Shown here: positions 1 through 9,128 of the stretch, in pieces
Layout: each line of letters opens with the position of its first letter
Position numbering within the stretch: the stretch's first letter is position 1
Assembly (NCBI RefSeq): GCF_000381365.1
Contig: NZ_KB905467.1
Location: 179,604-243,603 of the forward strand
Direction of reading: 5' to 3'
Source of the DNA: Bacteroides salyersiae WAL 10018 = DSM 18765 = JCM 12988
GTDB lineage: Bacteria > Bacteroidota > Bacteroidia > Bacteroidales > Bacteroidaceae
DNA: 64,000 nucleotides
Notes under the pieces: generated by a model
The model's database searches: none
Told to the model about the DNA's origin: nothing
What the model saw: only the letters and a program-made list of their open reading frames with translations
Program-made: the position numbers and the translations under genes

Positions 1-396
1 GTAATAGTGAAAGTTTTTGTATCCTTGTCAATATTTGCTTCTTCTCCATTCCCGAAGTCCATAGACGGTGTAGTTGATACTATTTCCAGTTCAGGTAACC
101 ATGGTTCTACATTGAATGTAATATTCAATACAGATTCGGAAGTTGTTAATACCAGTGTGTATTTACCGGCAGGCAATCTTTCTCCTTCTCTGTTCAGAGT
201 CAGAACATTATCTGCATATGATACAGTCAGTACCTGATCATTCACCAATTCGTCTTCAAACTTTAATGTGGCAGAGATGTTGTCTTTCTCTACGATATTA
301 CGGTTGAATGTAATAGTGAAAGTTTTTGTGTCCTTGTCAATATTTGCTTCTTCTCCATTCCCGAAGTCCATAGACGGTGTAGTTGATACTATTTCA
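1..396. repeat. Direct repeat of a 309-bp coding module
   Basis: Positions 1-87 recur at 310-396 with one mismatch (position 21 against 330). The 309-bp period equals 103 codons, so whole C-terminal modules of the LRR protein have been duplicated in frame. Further copies may lie to the left of the window. Confidence 0.85.
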
Positions 397-3300
397 AGGC
401 TGGAGAGCCATGGGGAGATGATAAAGTTCTTCCAATAGTTAGCTTCTTTATAAGCATTGACAGATGTTTCTGGAACAAAAATTATACAGGTTTCCGGTAC
501 ATTGGTAAATGTGTTACTACTCGCTGTCGGCACAGATTCAGATTTGATATAGATGCATTCTAAGGCGGAACAACCATTGAATGTATAGGTTGCAAGGGAT
601 GTAATTATACCATTTGCTACTACTTTCTTCAATTGAGAATTGTTACGGAATAAACTGCTTTCAAGTTTAGTGATACCGCTTCCTAAAGTTACTTCTTCCA
701 GAGAGGAACAATTATAGAAAGCAGAACCTCCTAAAGATGTTATGTTGTCGGAAAGAACGGCAGATGTTAATCCCTTACAGCCATAAAATGCATTTGCACC
801 AATAGTAGTAATTGCATTTGTGATGGGGAGTATCTTTAGTCCTTGACAATTATAGAATGCATAACTACCTATACTCGTGATTTTTTCTGAAAGCTCGACT
901 TTTTCCAGATTAGAGCATCCATAAAATGTATAGTTGGATAATGTAGTTATTCCTGAACCTATCTTTGCATGAGTTATTCCGGTACAGTTTTGGAATACAT
1001 AGGTTCCTAATGATATAATTTGGTCAGGTACTTCTATTGATGTTAGTTTGGTACACCCTTTAAATGCATAATTATTAATTTGAGTGATATTAGCGGTTAA
1101 AGGAAGTGCAGCTAAAGATGTACAATTTTGGAATGCATATTGTCCAATTGATGTAATGTTCTCAGATAACACAATTGTTGCTAATTTGGAGCAATTATTG
1201 AAAGTATAATTAGGAACACTGAAAACTCCGGTACCAAGTGTTGCGGATAAAAGTTCCGTGCAGCCGTCGAAAATGCTGGTGCCCATATCGGTTACACTAT
1301 TGGGTACTGTTACTGATGTAATAGCTTTGCAGCTTTTGAATGCTCCGTTTCCCAATGTTGTAATGTTTTCGTTTAAGGGGATGTCTTTCAATATAGAACA
1401 TGAAGCGAAAGCGCTTGCTCCTATTTCTGTTACTGAAGGACATTCGATATTACTTAGCGATGAACATGAATTGAAAGTATAATCTTCAATTTTAGTAATG
1501 CCAGTACCGAGAACTACTGAACTTAAATTTTTGCAGTTGCTGAATGCATAACTTCCTAAACTGGTAACACTATTAGGAATATTCAGACTTTCTACCGAAA
1601 CTCCATAAAATGCCCGGCTACCGATTGTTTGTAGACCGTTATTAAATTCGATACTATTTAACGGACAACCATAGAAAGCCCAATCGCCAATAATTTTGGT
1701 TGTAGAGGGTAGGGTGAGCGAGGGTAATTGTGTATTTGAGAATGCCCGTTCACCGATTGTTTCAAGAGATGTACCGAATGTTACAGTCGTTAGTTTTTTG
1801 CAATCTCCAAAAGCGTAATTTCCGATGGACACAAGTCCGTTTCCGAATGAAACGGATGTTAGAGCTTCGCATTTGTTGAACGCATAGTTACCGAGAGTAG
1901 TTACTTTATCAGGTATTGTCAGTGTATTTATTTTGGTACATCCTTCAAATGCATAGTTCCCAATAGTCATTGATGATAATTCCAATGTGGATTGGTTTAA
2001 TTTTTCTTCCTCAAAAGTAATGGAAGAAAGCTCAGTACAACCTGAGAATGCATAGTTTCCGATAGAAGTAAGATTATTAGGGAAAGTTATCGATGTTAAT
2101 GCTGTACAGCCGTTGAATGCTACGTCTCCGATAGAGTTGATATGACCTAATTCTACATTGATTAATGATGAACATCCGTTGAATGAACGAACCCCTATCT
2201 TTTGAAGTGAGGATGGCAATATGATATTTTTTAGTGTACTACATCCAAGGAAAGTAGAATCGCCTAACTCTGTTATTGAGTTTCCTAAAATAACAGAAGA
2301 TAGTTTTTCGCAATTCTTAAATGTTGAAGAACCGATGGTTTCTACATTGTCAGGGAGAATGATGTCTGTTAATGCTATACAATTTTCAAAAGCTGCTCGT
2401 CCGATACTTTTTAATTTATCATTTACAGTAATGGATGTAAGGGCAGAACATCCACTAAAGGTTTCATCTCCGATTTGTTCTACTTCGTTAGGCAATATAA
2501 TTGATGATAATGCTGTGCAACCGCTGAAAGCTTTTTCTCCTAAAGTAGTCAGATTGTCCGGAAGGATTATAGAAGTTAATTTGTTGCATCCTTTAAAAGC
2601 CATATTATCAATGCCTATGATGGAGTAATCACTACCATTAAGTTTGATCGTAGAAGGAATTGTCAGTAATCCGGAATAGGTTATATATGAATCATCATAG
2701 GTGACTATTGCGGTATTAGGTTCGCTTCCAGGAATAGCAGTTATGTTTTTATTTCCTACAGTCAAAGTTACGGTATCAGTGGAGATTTCATCAAGGATAT
2801 TCTTAACAATGCAATAGTAAGAACCTGCATCTTCAACTGTAACTGACGGAATTGTGTAATGAGGAGTTTTTGCATCAGGTATTGCTATTTCATTTTTATA
2901 CCATTGATAAACAAGAGTATCTCCTTTAAATTCGGGAGCAAAGGTTGCTGATTCACCAGGTGAAACAACAATACTTTCAGGTTGAATTTTTATTGATGGT
3001 GCTGTGGGGCCGTTTTTAGCAGCAGGGGCCATTTCTTTCCATGGTTGAGAACTCATGTTAACAGCAAAATTCCATCCATCCCAACAACCGTCTGTTAATT
3101 TTCTGCCTGTGGCGCCTACACCACTATAGCCCCAGGCACTTTCATCTGAACTTTTTAGCCAATAAGACCAATATCCTTGATACCAGCCTGATTGCCAATA
3201 ATCTTCTGGGTCAAGGCAAGTGAAACCGTCATATCCATAACCTCCGGTGAATATTACGCCCTCTTCGTCCGGATAGTAAATTTTTCCATCTTTTTGAACG

Positions 3301-3689
3301 GCAAAGTCGCCACTTTTGTTAACATCATATCCGAGACCTGCAATTGTGGAACCATATGCTGTTCCGGTTTCTGTCATACAGAAAAAACGTGGATCAGCAG
3401 CTGCAATATCTCTGATCATTTTCTCTCCTGTAGCTTCACCATCCCAACGATATCCCCATACTAAAGCATTAGTTTCTCCTTCTGCATTCCATTGGATAGC
3501 TAATGCGGCTTTATTTTCACCTTCGCCAGTCCAATTTTCAATCATTTCCATTGTAAAAGTACCTTCTGCAATAGCTTTCATTGGTACTAACTGTTTTGCG
3601 ACAGGGTGAGGTTGACCCTGTACTGAAACTTGGGCAGAAACCTGCCATGTGACAAACAGTAAAAGAATTAAAGAGTAAATTTTTCTCAT
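1..3689 (-). CDS. BspA-like leucine-rich-repeat surface protein, C-terminus cut by window edge
   Basis: The minus-strand frame is open from the ATG at 3687-3689 to the window edge (about 1229 codons). It starts with a signal peptide (MRKIYSLILLLFVTWQVSAQ). A Trp/Gly-rich N-terminal domain follows (about residues 25-215), then an Ig-like domain ending in DAGSYYC (about 225-310). About 30 BspA/LRR_5-type repeats of 23 residues come next (about 350-1090). The visible end has repeated beta-sandwich modules of about 103 residues beginning LEIVSTTPSMDFGNG. BspA-type proteins are surface adhesins. The gene lies downstream of a cobalamin riboswitch on the same strand, which suggests B12-linked expression, but that link is inference. 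The stop codon is outside the window. Confidence 0.85.
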   Translation of the reverse strand, partial: MRKIYSLILLLFVTWQVSAQVSVQGQPHPVAKQLVPMKAIAEGTFTMEMIENWTGEGENKAALAIQWNAEGETNALVWGYRWDGEATGEKMIRDIAAADPRFFCMTETGTAYGSTIAGLGYDVNKSGDFAVQKDGKIYYPDEEGVIFTGGYGYDGFTCLDPEDYWQSGWYQGYWSYWLKSSDESAWGYSGVGATGRKLTDGCWDGWNFAVNMSSQPWKEMAPAAKNGPTAPSIKIQPESIVVSPGESATFAPEFKGDTLVYQWYKNEIAIPDAKTPHYTIPSVTVEDAGSYYCIVKNILDEISTDTVTLTVGNKNITAIPGSEPNTAIVTYDDSYITYSGLLTIPSTIKLNGSDYSIIGIDNMAFKGCNKLTSIILPDNLTTLGEKAFSGCTALSSIILPNEVEQIGDETFSGCSALTSITVNDKLKSIGRAAFENCIALTDIILPDNVETIGSSTFKNCEKLSSVILGNSITELGDSTFLGCSTLKNIILPSSLQKIGVRSFNGCSSLINVELGHINSIGDVAFNGCTALTSITFPNNLTSIGNYAFSGCTELSSITFEEEKLNQSTLELSSMTIGNYAFEGCTKINTLTIPDKVTTLGNYAFNKCEALTSVSFGNGLVSIGNYAFGDCKKLTTVTFGTSLETIGERAFSNTQLPSLTLPSTTKIIGDWAFYGCPLNSIEFNNGLQTIGSRAFYGVSVESLNIPNSVTSLGSYAFSNCKNLSSVVLGTGITKIEDYTFNSCSSLSNIECPSVTEIGASAFASCSILKDIPLNENITTLGNGAFKSCKAITSVTVPNSVTDMGTSIFDGCTELLSATLGTGVFSVPNYTFNNCSKLATIVLSENITSIGQYAFQNCTSLAALPLTANITQINNYAFKGCTKLTSIEVPDQIISLGTYVFQNCTGITHAKIGSGITTLSNYTFYGCSNLEKVELSEKITSIGSYAFYNCQGLKILPITNAITTIGANAFYGCKGLTSAVLSDNITSLGGSAFYNCSSLEEVTLGSGITKLESSLFRNNSQLKKVVANGIITSLATYTFNGCSALECIYIKSESVPTASSNTFTNVPETCIIFVPETSVNAYKEANYWKNFIISPWLSSLEIVSTTPSMDFGNGEEANIDKDTKTFTITFNRNIVEKDNISATLKFEDELVNDQVLTVSYADNVLTLNREGERLPAGKYTLVLTTSESVLNITFNVEPWLPELEIVSTTPSMDFGNGEEANIDKDTKTFTI

Positions 3690-3765
3690 TTTATCATAGT
3701 TTAATATTAAAATAAAAATGTTTCTTTTGTTCAAGATTTACAGGCGTAAGAATTTATCACATAGG

Positions 3766-3894
3766 TTATAATCTAAAAACAATATTCCGATTATTTGTTG
3801 CTTTATTTATACCTCGTAAGTTTTTACTGCTTTGTGCCTCCACAGGCAAAAGCAAACTACACATTCCTACTACACATAGGAAACGTTGGAACAT
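3766..3894 (-). CDS. 42-residue ORF resembling a lone signal peptide
   Basis: Between the cobalamin riboswitch and the LRR gene, a minus-strand ATG at 3892-3894 opens 42 codons. The peptide begins MFQRFLCVVGMCSLLLPVEA and reads as a signal peptide with a plausible cleavage after VEA, followed by only about 22 polar residues. It may be a leader peptide, or the remnant of a B12-regulated exported protein whose body was lost. I found no family match. Coding status is uncertain. Confidence 0.35.
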   Translation of the reverse strand: MFQRFLCVVGMCSLLLPVEAQSSKNLRGINKATNNRNIVFRL

Positions 3895-3913
3895 AGTTTT
3901 TCCCATTAATATT

Positions 3914-3943
3914 TCTATTTGATAGTTACTTTTCCATCAAATA
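3914..3943 (-). promoter_or_regulatory. Hairpin in the riboswitch leader
   Basis: CTATTTGAT(A) at 3914-3923 pairs with ATCAAATAG at 3935-3943, between the B12 box and the short ORF. It has no U-tract, so it is not a canonical terminator. It could belong to the expression platform. Confidence 0.4.
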
Positions 3944-4039
3944 GCTTCAAAGAGTACCAATATGTATGAATAACCTTTTCTGTACACAACTTTTTGTGTA
4001 CAAATCAGTGGATTCATAGCTCGTCCTCGAAAGCTATTG

Positions 4040-4230
4040 AACATGTTGCATGGCAGGTCTTCTGACTCGTTTCCGTGAATAAACGCCTTCCCAATCGGCT
4101 TAGAAGCCTCTCAGTGGCATGAGGTAGTGTTCATCACGCTTTTATGAAACATACAGCAACGGGACTGTTCAGGATTCTCACCTGATTCCCTTTTAATCAT
4201 TTTTCTGAATGCTTGGGAAAAATGAACCAA
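4040..4230 (-). promoter_or_regulatory. Cobalamin (AdoCbl) riboswitch
   Basis: Read on the minus strand, the region holds the conserved core GGTGAGAATCCTGAACAGTC, then CCCGTTGCTGTA, about 60 variable bases, and the B12 box AGTCAGAAGACCTGCCATGC near 4050-4068. These are hallmark elements of the cobalamin riboswitch, which in Bacteroides usually controls B12 uptake genes. The first genes downstream are the 42-codon ORF and the LRR surface protein, not btuB. Confidence 0.93.
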
Positions 4231-4237
4231 TGCGCGG

Positions 4238-4245
4238 CAAAGTTA
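4238..4245 (-). promoter_or_regulatory. Bacteroides -7 box for the riboswitch transcript
   Basis: TAACTTTG matches the TAnnTTTG consensus on the minus strand. It lies just upstream of the riboswitch, so transcription would start near 4230. The -33 region is T-rich without a clear TTTG. Confidence 0.6.
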
Positions 4246-4308
4246 GAAATTTATTAAGTAATAGAGAGAAAAAAACAGATATTTTTTTAATAGATGTATG
4301 CGACAGTA

Positions 4309-4358
4309 ATGTTTGGTAGTTATTCTGTTGATTTGAAAACAGAGTAACTATCAAACAT
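4309..4358. repeat. Long hairpin between the efflux operon and the riboswitch
   Basis: ATGTTTGGTAGTTA (from 4309) pairs with TAACTATCAAACAT (ending 4358), and the inner TCTGTT/AACAGA extends the stem to about 21 bp with one bulge or mismatch. It lies downstream of the TolC-like gene and may end that transcript or protect its 3' end. There is no clear U-tract. Confidence 0.6.
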
Positions 4359-4381
4359 GAAAGTACAGAATACCTTATTCT

Positions 4382-4519
4382 GTTTCAACTTATTGGAACG
4401 AATCGTTCCATCTAATTGAAACTCATGGTTCCATCTAATTGAAACTCATGGTTCCATCTAATTGAAACGAATGGTTTTATTATGTTGGAACGGATCGTTT
4501 CAAGCTATTTGAAACTGAT
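4382..4519. repeat. Six-copy tandem repeat of 23 bp
   Basis: Units start at 4382, 4405, 4428, 4451, 4474 and 4497 with exact 23-bp spacing. Each is a dyad of the form GTTYCA, six bases, TGRAAC, plus a 5-base linker. Copies 2-4 are nearly identical and the outer ones diverge. The array ends 18 bp before the stop of the TolC-like gene. It could be an operator array, a set of RNA hairpins or a decayed repeat element. Confidence 0.85.
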
Positions 4520-4536
4520 TGGCACTGTATACCTTT

Positions 4537-5811
4537 TTATTCACTGATTACTTTTCGGTATTCGGCTACTGCCATTTTGGCTGCAAGATGTGCATTGATA
4601 AGGTTAGAATGGGCTTGCGTCCACGAAAGTTGCGCCGAAAGCACATCTACCATACTTGCTTTTCCTTCATTATAAGAAAAAGTAGCCAGGTCGAGGTTCT
4701 CCTCTGCCAGTTCCATGGTTTCTTGTGCAGTGGTTACTTGATGTTCCGTTTCCGTCAATTTGGTGAGGGCGGCAGAAAGTTCTTCGTTGATATTATCTGT
4801 CACGTAGCTCTGCTGTAACTTTTGTATGCCTATATAAGCTTTTTGTTGGCGGTTGGCCTTGAAGCGTGCTCCCCAACGGAAGATGGGAATATTTACGTTC
4901 ATGCCGAGAATGGGGGTGAAAGAGACATCGTAGCCCATATTGGGCGATGCCGTAGCCCAACCGCCGGTGAGGAACATGTTTATTTGAGGATTGTACTGGC
5001 TGAGGGCGGCTTTTCGTTGTGCTTCACTTTTCTGTATGTTGACTTCCGTACTTGCGTAGTCGGCGCGGCGTTGTAATACGTCATCCAGGTTCATAAGCGT
5101 TACCGGTTCGCAGATCACTCCGATGGCACACAGGCTGTCTACTGGTGCATTCGGATCTTCGCCCATTAATATGTTCAGTTTCTGCAATGCTAACGTATAA
5201 TTCTGACGCGCTTTGATGTATTGTAGCTCGGCTTCCTTTTTACGGGTAGAGATCATTAACAGGTCTGTACGGCTGATCATGCCGTCATTGAAACGGTCTT
5301 GTATGATGTCGAACTGTTGTTTTACTATTTCTTCATACCGGGCGGCGGCTTCCAGCATGGCACGACTGGCAGCAGCGTTCCAATATACGGCATCGCTCTG
5401 ATAGTGTATCTGATCCAAAGTGAGTTCCGCATTCAGCCTGTCTAATTTTTCATCCGCTTGCGCTATTTTGTTTTGGGCCCGTAAGGCGCCACCGGTATAC
5501 AATGGCTGTGCCACAACAAATACCCCCTGATAAGTATGGTTACGGTATTGTCCTGCCGGACCGTCCCATGCATCCATTTCTTTCAGATTCAAGGTGCCTT
5601 CGCCTGTAATATCCACTTGTGGCAGGAATCCGGTAAAAGCAATTTTGCGTCCTTCCATGCTTGCCACGCTTTTCAACTGTTGTTGCTTTAGTATCTGGCT
5701 ATAGTTTTCCACCCGGTCGCGATAGGCTTCACGACTGAGATGTGCCTGCTGTGCTGTGGCATCTATTCCGTAGCACAGCAGTGCAAGTATTAATATCTGA
5801 ATTCTCATCAT
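4537..5811 (-). CDS. TolC-like outer membrane efflux protein
   Basis: A 424-residue protein with signal peptide (MMRIQILILALLCYGIDA then TAQQ). It has two halves of long amphipathic helices rich in Ala, Gln and Leu, the pattern of outer-membrane factors. It would form the outer-membrane channel of the tripartite RND pump encoded just upstream: 29 bp separate it from the pump gene, and it is the last gene of the operon. There is no lipobox Cys. The substrate is unknown. Confidence 0.93.
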   Translation of the reverse strand: MMRIQILILALLCYGIDATAQQAHLSREAYRDRVENYSQILKQQQLKSVASMEGRKIAFTGFLPQVDITGEGTLNLKEMDAWDGPAGQYRNHTYQGVFVVAQPLYTGGALRAQNKIAQADEKLDRLNAELTLDQIHYQSDAVYWNAAASRAMLEAAARYEEIVKQQFDIIQDRFNDGMISRTDLLMISTRKKEAELQYIKARQNYTLALQKLNILMGEDPNAPVDSLCAIGVICEPVTLMNLDDVLQRRADYASTEVNIQKSEAQRKAALSQYNPQINMFLTGGWATASPNMGYDVSFTPILGMNVNIPIFRWGARFKANRQQKAYIGIQKLQQSYVTDNINEELSAALTKLTETEHQVTTAQETMELAEENLDLATFSYNEGKASMVDVLSAQLSWTQAHSNLINAHLAAKMAVAEYRKVISE

Positions 5812-5840
5812 CTTAATGTCTATTTATCATTTCTATTTTA

Positions 5841-8800
5841 TTATTTATTCTCATTGTCTGTCATTCCGTTTTGTGCAGGAAGGTCTCCTTTTATTCTGTG
5901 AATAGCGCAATAGGCTACCGGAAGTACAAATAATGTCAAAGCCGAGGCTACGAGCAGGCCGCCCATAATAGTAGCTGCCATGCCGCCGAACATGGCATCG
6001 AACAGTAATGGCAACATACCCAGAATAGTGGTTCCCGATGCCATTGCTACCGGGACGATACGGCTGACGGTAGCACTGACTACCGCATCCAACGGTGCTT
6101 TTCCGGATTTTGTTTCAATATCGATCTGATCGACCAGCACGATGGCATTTTTAATGTTCATGCCGATCAATCCCAGTAAACCGAGAATGGCGAAGAAGTC
6201 GAAGGACTTGCCGAGCAGTAATAATCCAAGCACGATACCGATGAAGATAAGCGGCAGCATTAATAAAATGACGATCGGCTTGCGGTAGGTCTTGAACAAT
6301 AACAGCAATACGGTGAACATCAGGAAGAATGTCAACGGCATGTTTTTGGCTAATGCTTCGTTGGATTCTACTTGGCTTTCCTGTTCTCCGAAATATTTCA
6401 TGGTGTAGCCTTCGGGCACTTGTATCTCTTTTTGCACCTGCGACCATACTTGGTTGAAGGCAGCAATGGCGTTTATTCCGCGTCGAGGATCGCATTGGGC
6501 CATCATTACCATCTGACGGTTATAGTCCTTCACATTCGAGAAGCGGTATTGAAAATCAAAATCCGATACTACTTGCTCCAGACTGGTGGTTTCCGTGCCG
6601 GTTCCGAATACGGGTAGTGTGCGCAGGTCGTTTATTTTGAACGAGTCGATTACTGTATTTCCTTTCAGCAGGATAGGTAATACCTGGTCGCCTTTGCGAT
6701 ATTCACCCAAAGTCATGCCATTGGTGCCGATCTGGATGCTTTGTGCCATTCCTTGACGGGATACTCCCAATGGTTGTGCGCGTTCCGGGCTGTATATCGG
6801 TTTCCATACCGGAATCTTGTTTCCCCAAGAATTGCGTATGTTGATCAGATCGGGATTGCGGTGCATTATTTCCAGAGCTTTGCTGGTGAGCATTACCAGC
6901 GTATCGACATTGTTGCCGATAAAACCGATTTCGATAGCGGCATCTACGGCGGGCGATAATTTGAAAAGACTGGTACGCGTAATGGCATTCGGATAGTTCG
7001 CTTTCATGTATGCATCGAAGTTTTCTTCTTGCGCTTTGGTGTATTTACTATCCTTAAGTTCTACCAGTATGTTGCAGAAATTGGGCTTCGGACCAACAGA
7101 GGTGGAGGCCAGATAGTAACGCAACGGAGTGCTTCCGAAGGTAATGGATACCTTGTCTACTTCCGGTTGTGCCAGTAGATGTGCTTCAACGGTTTTCATC
7201 TCTTTGGCCACTTCGTTGATGTTGTAACCATCGGGGTAGAAAATATCTGCACGGTAATAGGGTTTATCGAGAGAAGGGAAGAAGTTTTGAGGCATCATTC
7301 CCATTACTACCAATGAAATGATGAACAGAACCACCATAGAACCGATCGTCAGTACTTTCTTACGAATGAGCACATGCAGGACAGAGGCGAATTTATGATA
7401 GAAAGGTTTGTCATACGGGTCTTTGGCACCGGTGGTTGTTTTTGCTTTCAAGATGAAATTACCGAATGTGGTGGTTTGTGTCAATGCCAATATCCAGCTA
7501 AGTCCCAGTGAGATAGCAAGGACGATAAACAACGGCTTTACGATTTCTGCCACTGATGAGGGAGCCAGATATAGGGGAAGGAAAGAGCAGATGGCAATGA
7601 ATGTAGCTCCTAATAGTCCCCATTGCGGACCGGTGGCTCCGTTGATGAGCGCTTTGCGACGGTCTATTCCTCGGGCAATGGCTATTTGTGCGTTGTCTGT
7701 CACTACGATGGCATTATCCACCAGCATACCCATGGCGATAATAAATCCGGCCAGGGAAGTCCGGTTTAATCCTACTCCGAAGAAAGACATGATAAGTAAT
7801 GTGCCGCCGATAGAGAAGATCAGTGAGGAGCCGATGAGCAATCCCGCACGCAGTCCCATCACCAGCATGATAATCACGATCACGATAAGTATGGATTCTA
7901 TCAGATTGATGATGAATCCGTTGTTTGCATCTTTGGCAATGACATTCTCCAGGTAGAGTGGTTCCAGTTGCATACCCACAGGCATCAGGGGTAGAAGTTC
8001 GGCCAGTTTGGTATCTACCATTTCTCCTGTTTGCACTACGTCGCGTTGTGGGTCGGTGGATACACCGATGCCGATAGCACGCTTTCCGTTGACGCGCATG
8101 ATGGTGGAGGCTGGTTCCATATATCCTTCTTCAATGACGGCAATATCACCAAGCTTCACTTGTCCCGCTTTGGTGGTTATCACCTGATTGCGTATATCGT
8201 TTACAGTGCTGTACATTCCGTTGGCAACTACACGCAATTGTTGTTCGCCGGCTTGTATTTCTCCGGTGTTGATAATCTGGTTTTGAGATTGCAGCAAGGA
8301 AGCCAGTTGTTTAGGGTCGATACCCATACCTACCAGTTTGTTTACGGAAATAAAGATATTGATTACTTCTGTCTGTACACCGAAGAGGGCCACCTTCATG
8401 ACACCGTTGGCAGTGACCACCTGTGTTTTAATGCGTTCTGCCCAGTCGCGCATCTCTTCATAGGTGAATCCGTCGTCGGCAGTCAGTCCATAGTAGATAC
8501 CGAATACGTCACCGAAGTCATCGGATACCGTAGGAACGGATGCGCCATTGGGAAGTTGGGGTTGTATGTTGAGTACTTTTCGTCTTAGTTCGTCCCATTT
8601 CTGTGGAATAGAAGAGGCGGCCAAGGAAGGTTGCAACTCAAAGGTTATCTTTGAGATGCCATACATCGACTCGGATTTTATTTTATATACTCCGCTCATA
8701 CTTTGTATCTCGCGTGAGATAGGTTCTGTAATGAGCCGTTCCACCTCAGCGGGTTCGGCTCCCGGATAGCGTGTCATGATGACCGCCGATTTAATGACGA

Positions 8801-8918
8801 AAGGTGCATCTTCTTTTTTTCCCAGATTGCTGAAAGAGAAAATCCCTCCGAGGAGCAACACTGCAAGGAAGAAATAAATTACCTTGGTATTATCTAATGA
8901 GTATTTTGCTAAATTCAT
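5841..8918 (-). CDS. RND-family efflux pump, inner membrane subunit
   Basis: A 1025-residue AcrB/HAE1-like transporter. An N-terminal TM segment is followed by a porter domain (RYPGAEPAEVERLITEPI), a TM4 motif GMLVDNAIVV near residue 400, a second large periplasmic domain after about 530, and C-terminal TM helices (NIKNAIVLVDQID). It uses the proton gradient to extrude compounds through the adaptor and TolC-like partner flanking it. The TM4 motif reads VDN where AcrB has a double Asp. The sequence does not reveal the drug or lipid exported. No dedicated regulator gene is adjacent. Confidence 0.95.
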   Translation of the reverse strand: MNLAKYSLDNTKVIYFFLAVLLLGGIFSFSNLGKKEDAPFVIKSAVIMTRYPGAEPAEVERLITEPISREIQSMSGVYKIKSESMYGISKITFELQPSLAASSIPQKWDELRRKVLNIQPQLPNGASVPTVSDDFGDVFGIYYGLTADDGFTYEEMRDWAERIKTQVVTANGVMKVALFGVQTEVINIFISVNKLVGMGIDPKQLASLLQSQNQIINTGEIQAGEQQLRVVANGMYSTVNDIRNQVITTKAGQVKLGDIAVIEEGYMEPASTIMRVNGKRAIGIGVSTDPQRDVVQTGEMVDTKLAELLPLMPVGMQLEPLYLENVIAKDANNGFIINLIESILIVIVIIMLVMGLRAGLLIGSSLIFSIGGTLLIMSFFGVGLNRTSLAGFIIAMGMLVDNAIVVTDNAQIAIARGIDRRKALINGATGPQWGLLGATFIAICSFLPLYLAPSSVAEIVKPLFIVLAISLGLSWILALTQTTTFGNFILKAKTTTGAKDPYDKPFYHKFASVLHVLIRKKVLTIGSMVVLFIISLVVMGMMPQNFFPSLDKPYYRADIFYPDGYNINEVAKEMKTVEAHLLAQPEVDKVSITFGSTPLRYYLASTSVGPKPNFCNILVELKDSKYTKAQEENFDAYMKANYPNAITRTSLFKLSPAVDAAIEIGFIGNNVDTLVMLTSKALEIMHRNPDLINIRNSWGNKIPVWKPIYSPERAQPLGVSRQGMAQSIQIGTNGMTLGEYRKGDQVLPILLKGNTVIDSFKINDLRTLPVFGTGTETTSLEQVVSDFDFQYRFSNVKDYNRQMVMMAQCDPRRGINAIAAFNQVWSQVQKEIQVPEGYTMKYFGEQESQVESNEALAKNMPLTFFLMFTVLLLLFKTYRKPIVILLMLPLIFIGIVLGLLLLGKSFDFFAILGLLGLIGMNIKNAIVLVDQIDIETKSGKAPLDAVVSATVSRIVPVAMASGTTILGMLPLLFDAMFGGMAATIMGGLLVASALTLFVLPVAYCAIHRIKGDLPAQNGMTDNENK

Positions 8919-8939
8919 ATTATTCAGTAGTTATTATTT

Positions 8940-9122
8940 AGTAGTTAAGTAGTCAAGTAGTTAAGTAGTAAGTAGTTGGTAGTAAGTAGTTGGTAGTAAG
9001 TAGCTGGTAGTAGATAGTCGGTAGTAAGTAGTCAAGAATTTGTTTACCAGTTTAAAGTTTTACTTATTTTTTTATATGCTGCATAGCTACTTGCTACTTA
9101 ACTACTTGACTACTTAACTACT
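8940..9122. repeat. Near-perfect 36-bp inverted repeat of TAGTTAAG-type words
   Basis: 8940-8975 and 9087-9122 are reverse complements with one mismatch. The arms are short tandem words (AGTAGTTAAGTAGTCAAG). The loop is partly made of further GTAGTAAGTAGTTG copies. It fills the 210-bp gap between the adaptor and pump genes of one operon, so it may attenuate or process the transcript. Confidence 0.9.
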
Positions 9123-9128
9123 TAATCG

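Noticed and set aside
4382..4519. CRISPR array
   Set aside because: The 23-bp units are contiguous, with only 5-base linkers. There are no unique spacers of 30 bp or so and no cas genes nearby.
7408..7956. 182-codon plus-strand ORF inside the RND pump gene
   Set aside because: Shadow of the conserved pump reading frame on the other strand, with no signal of its own.
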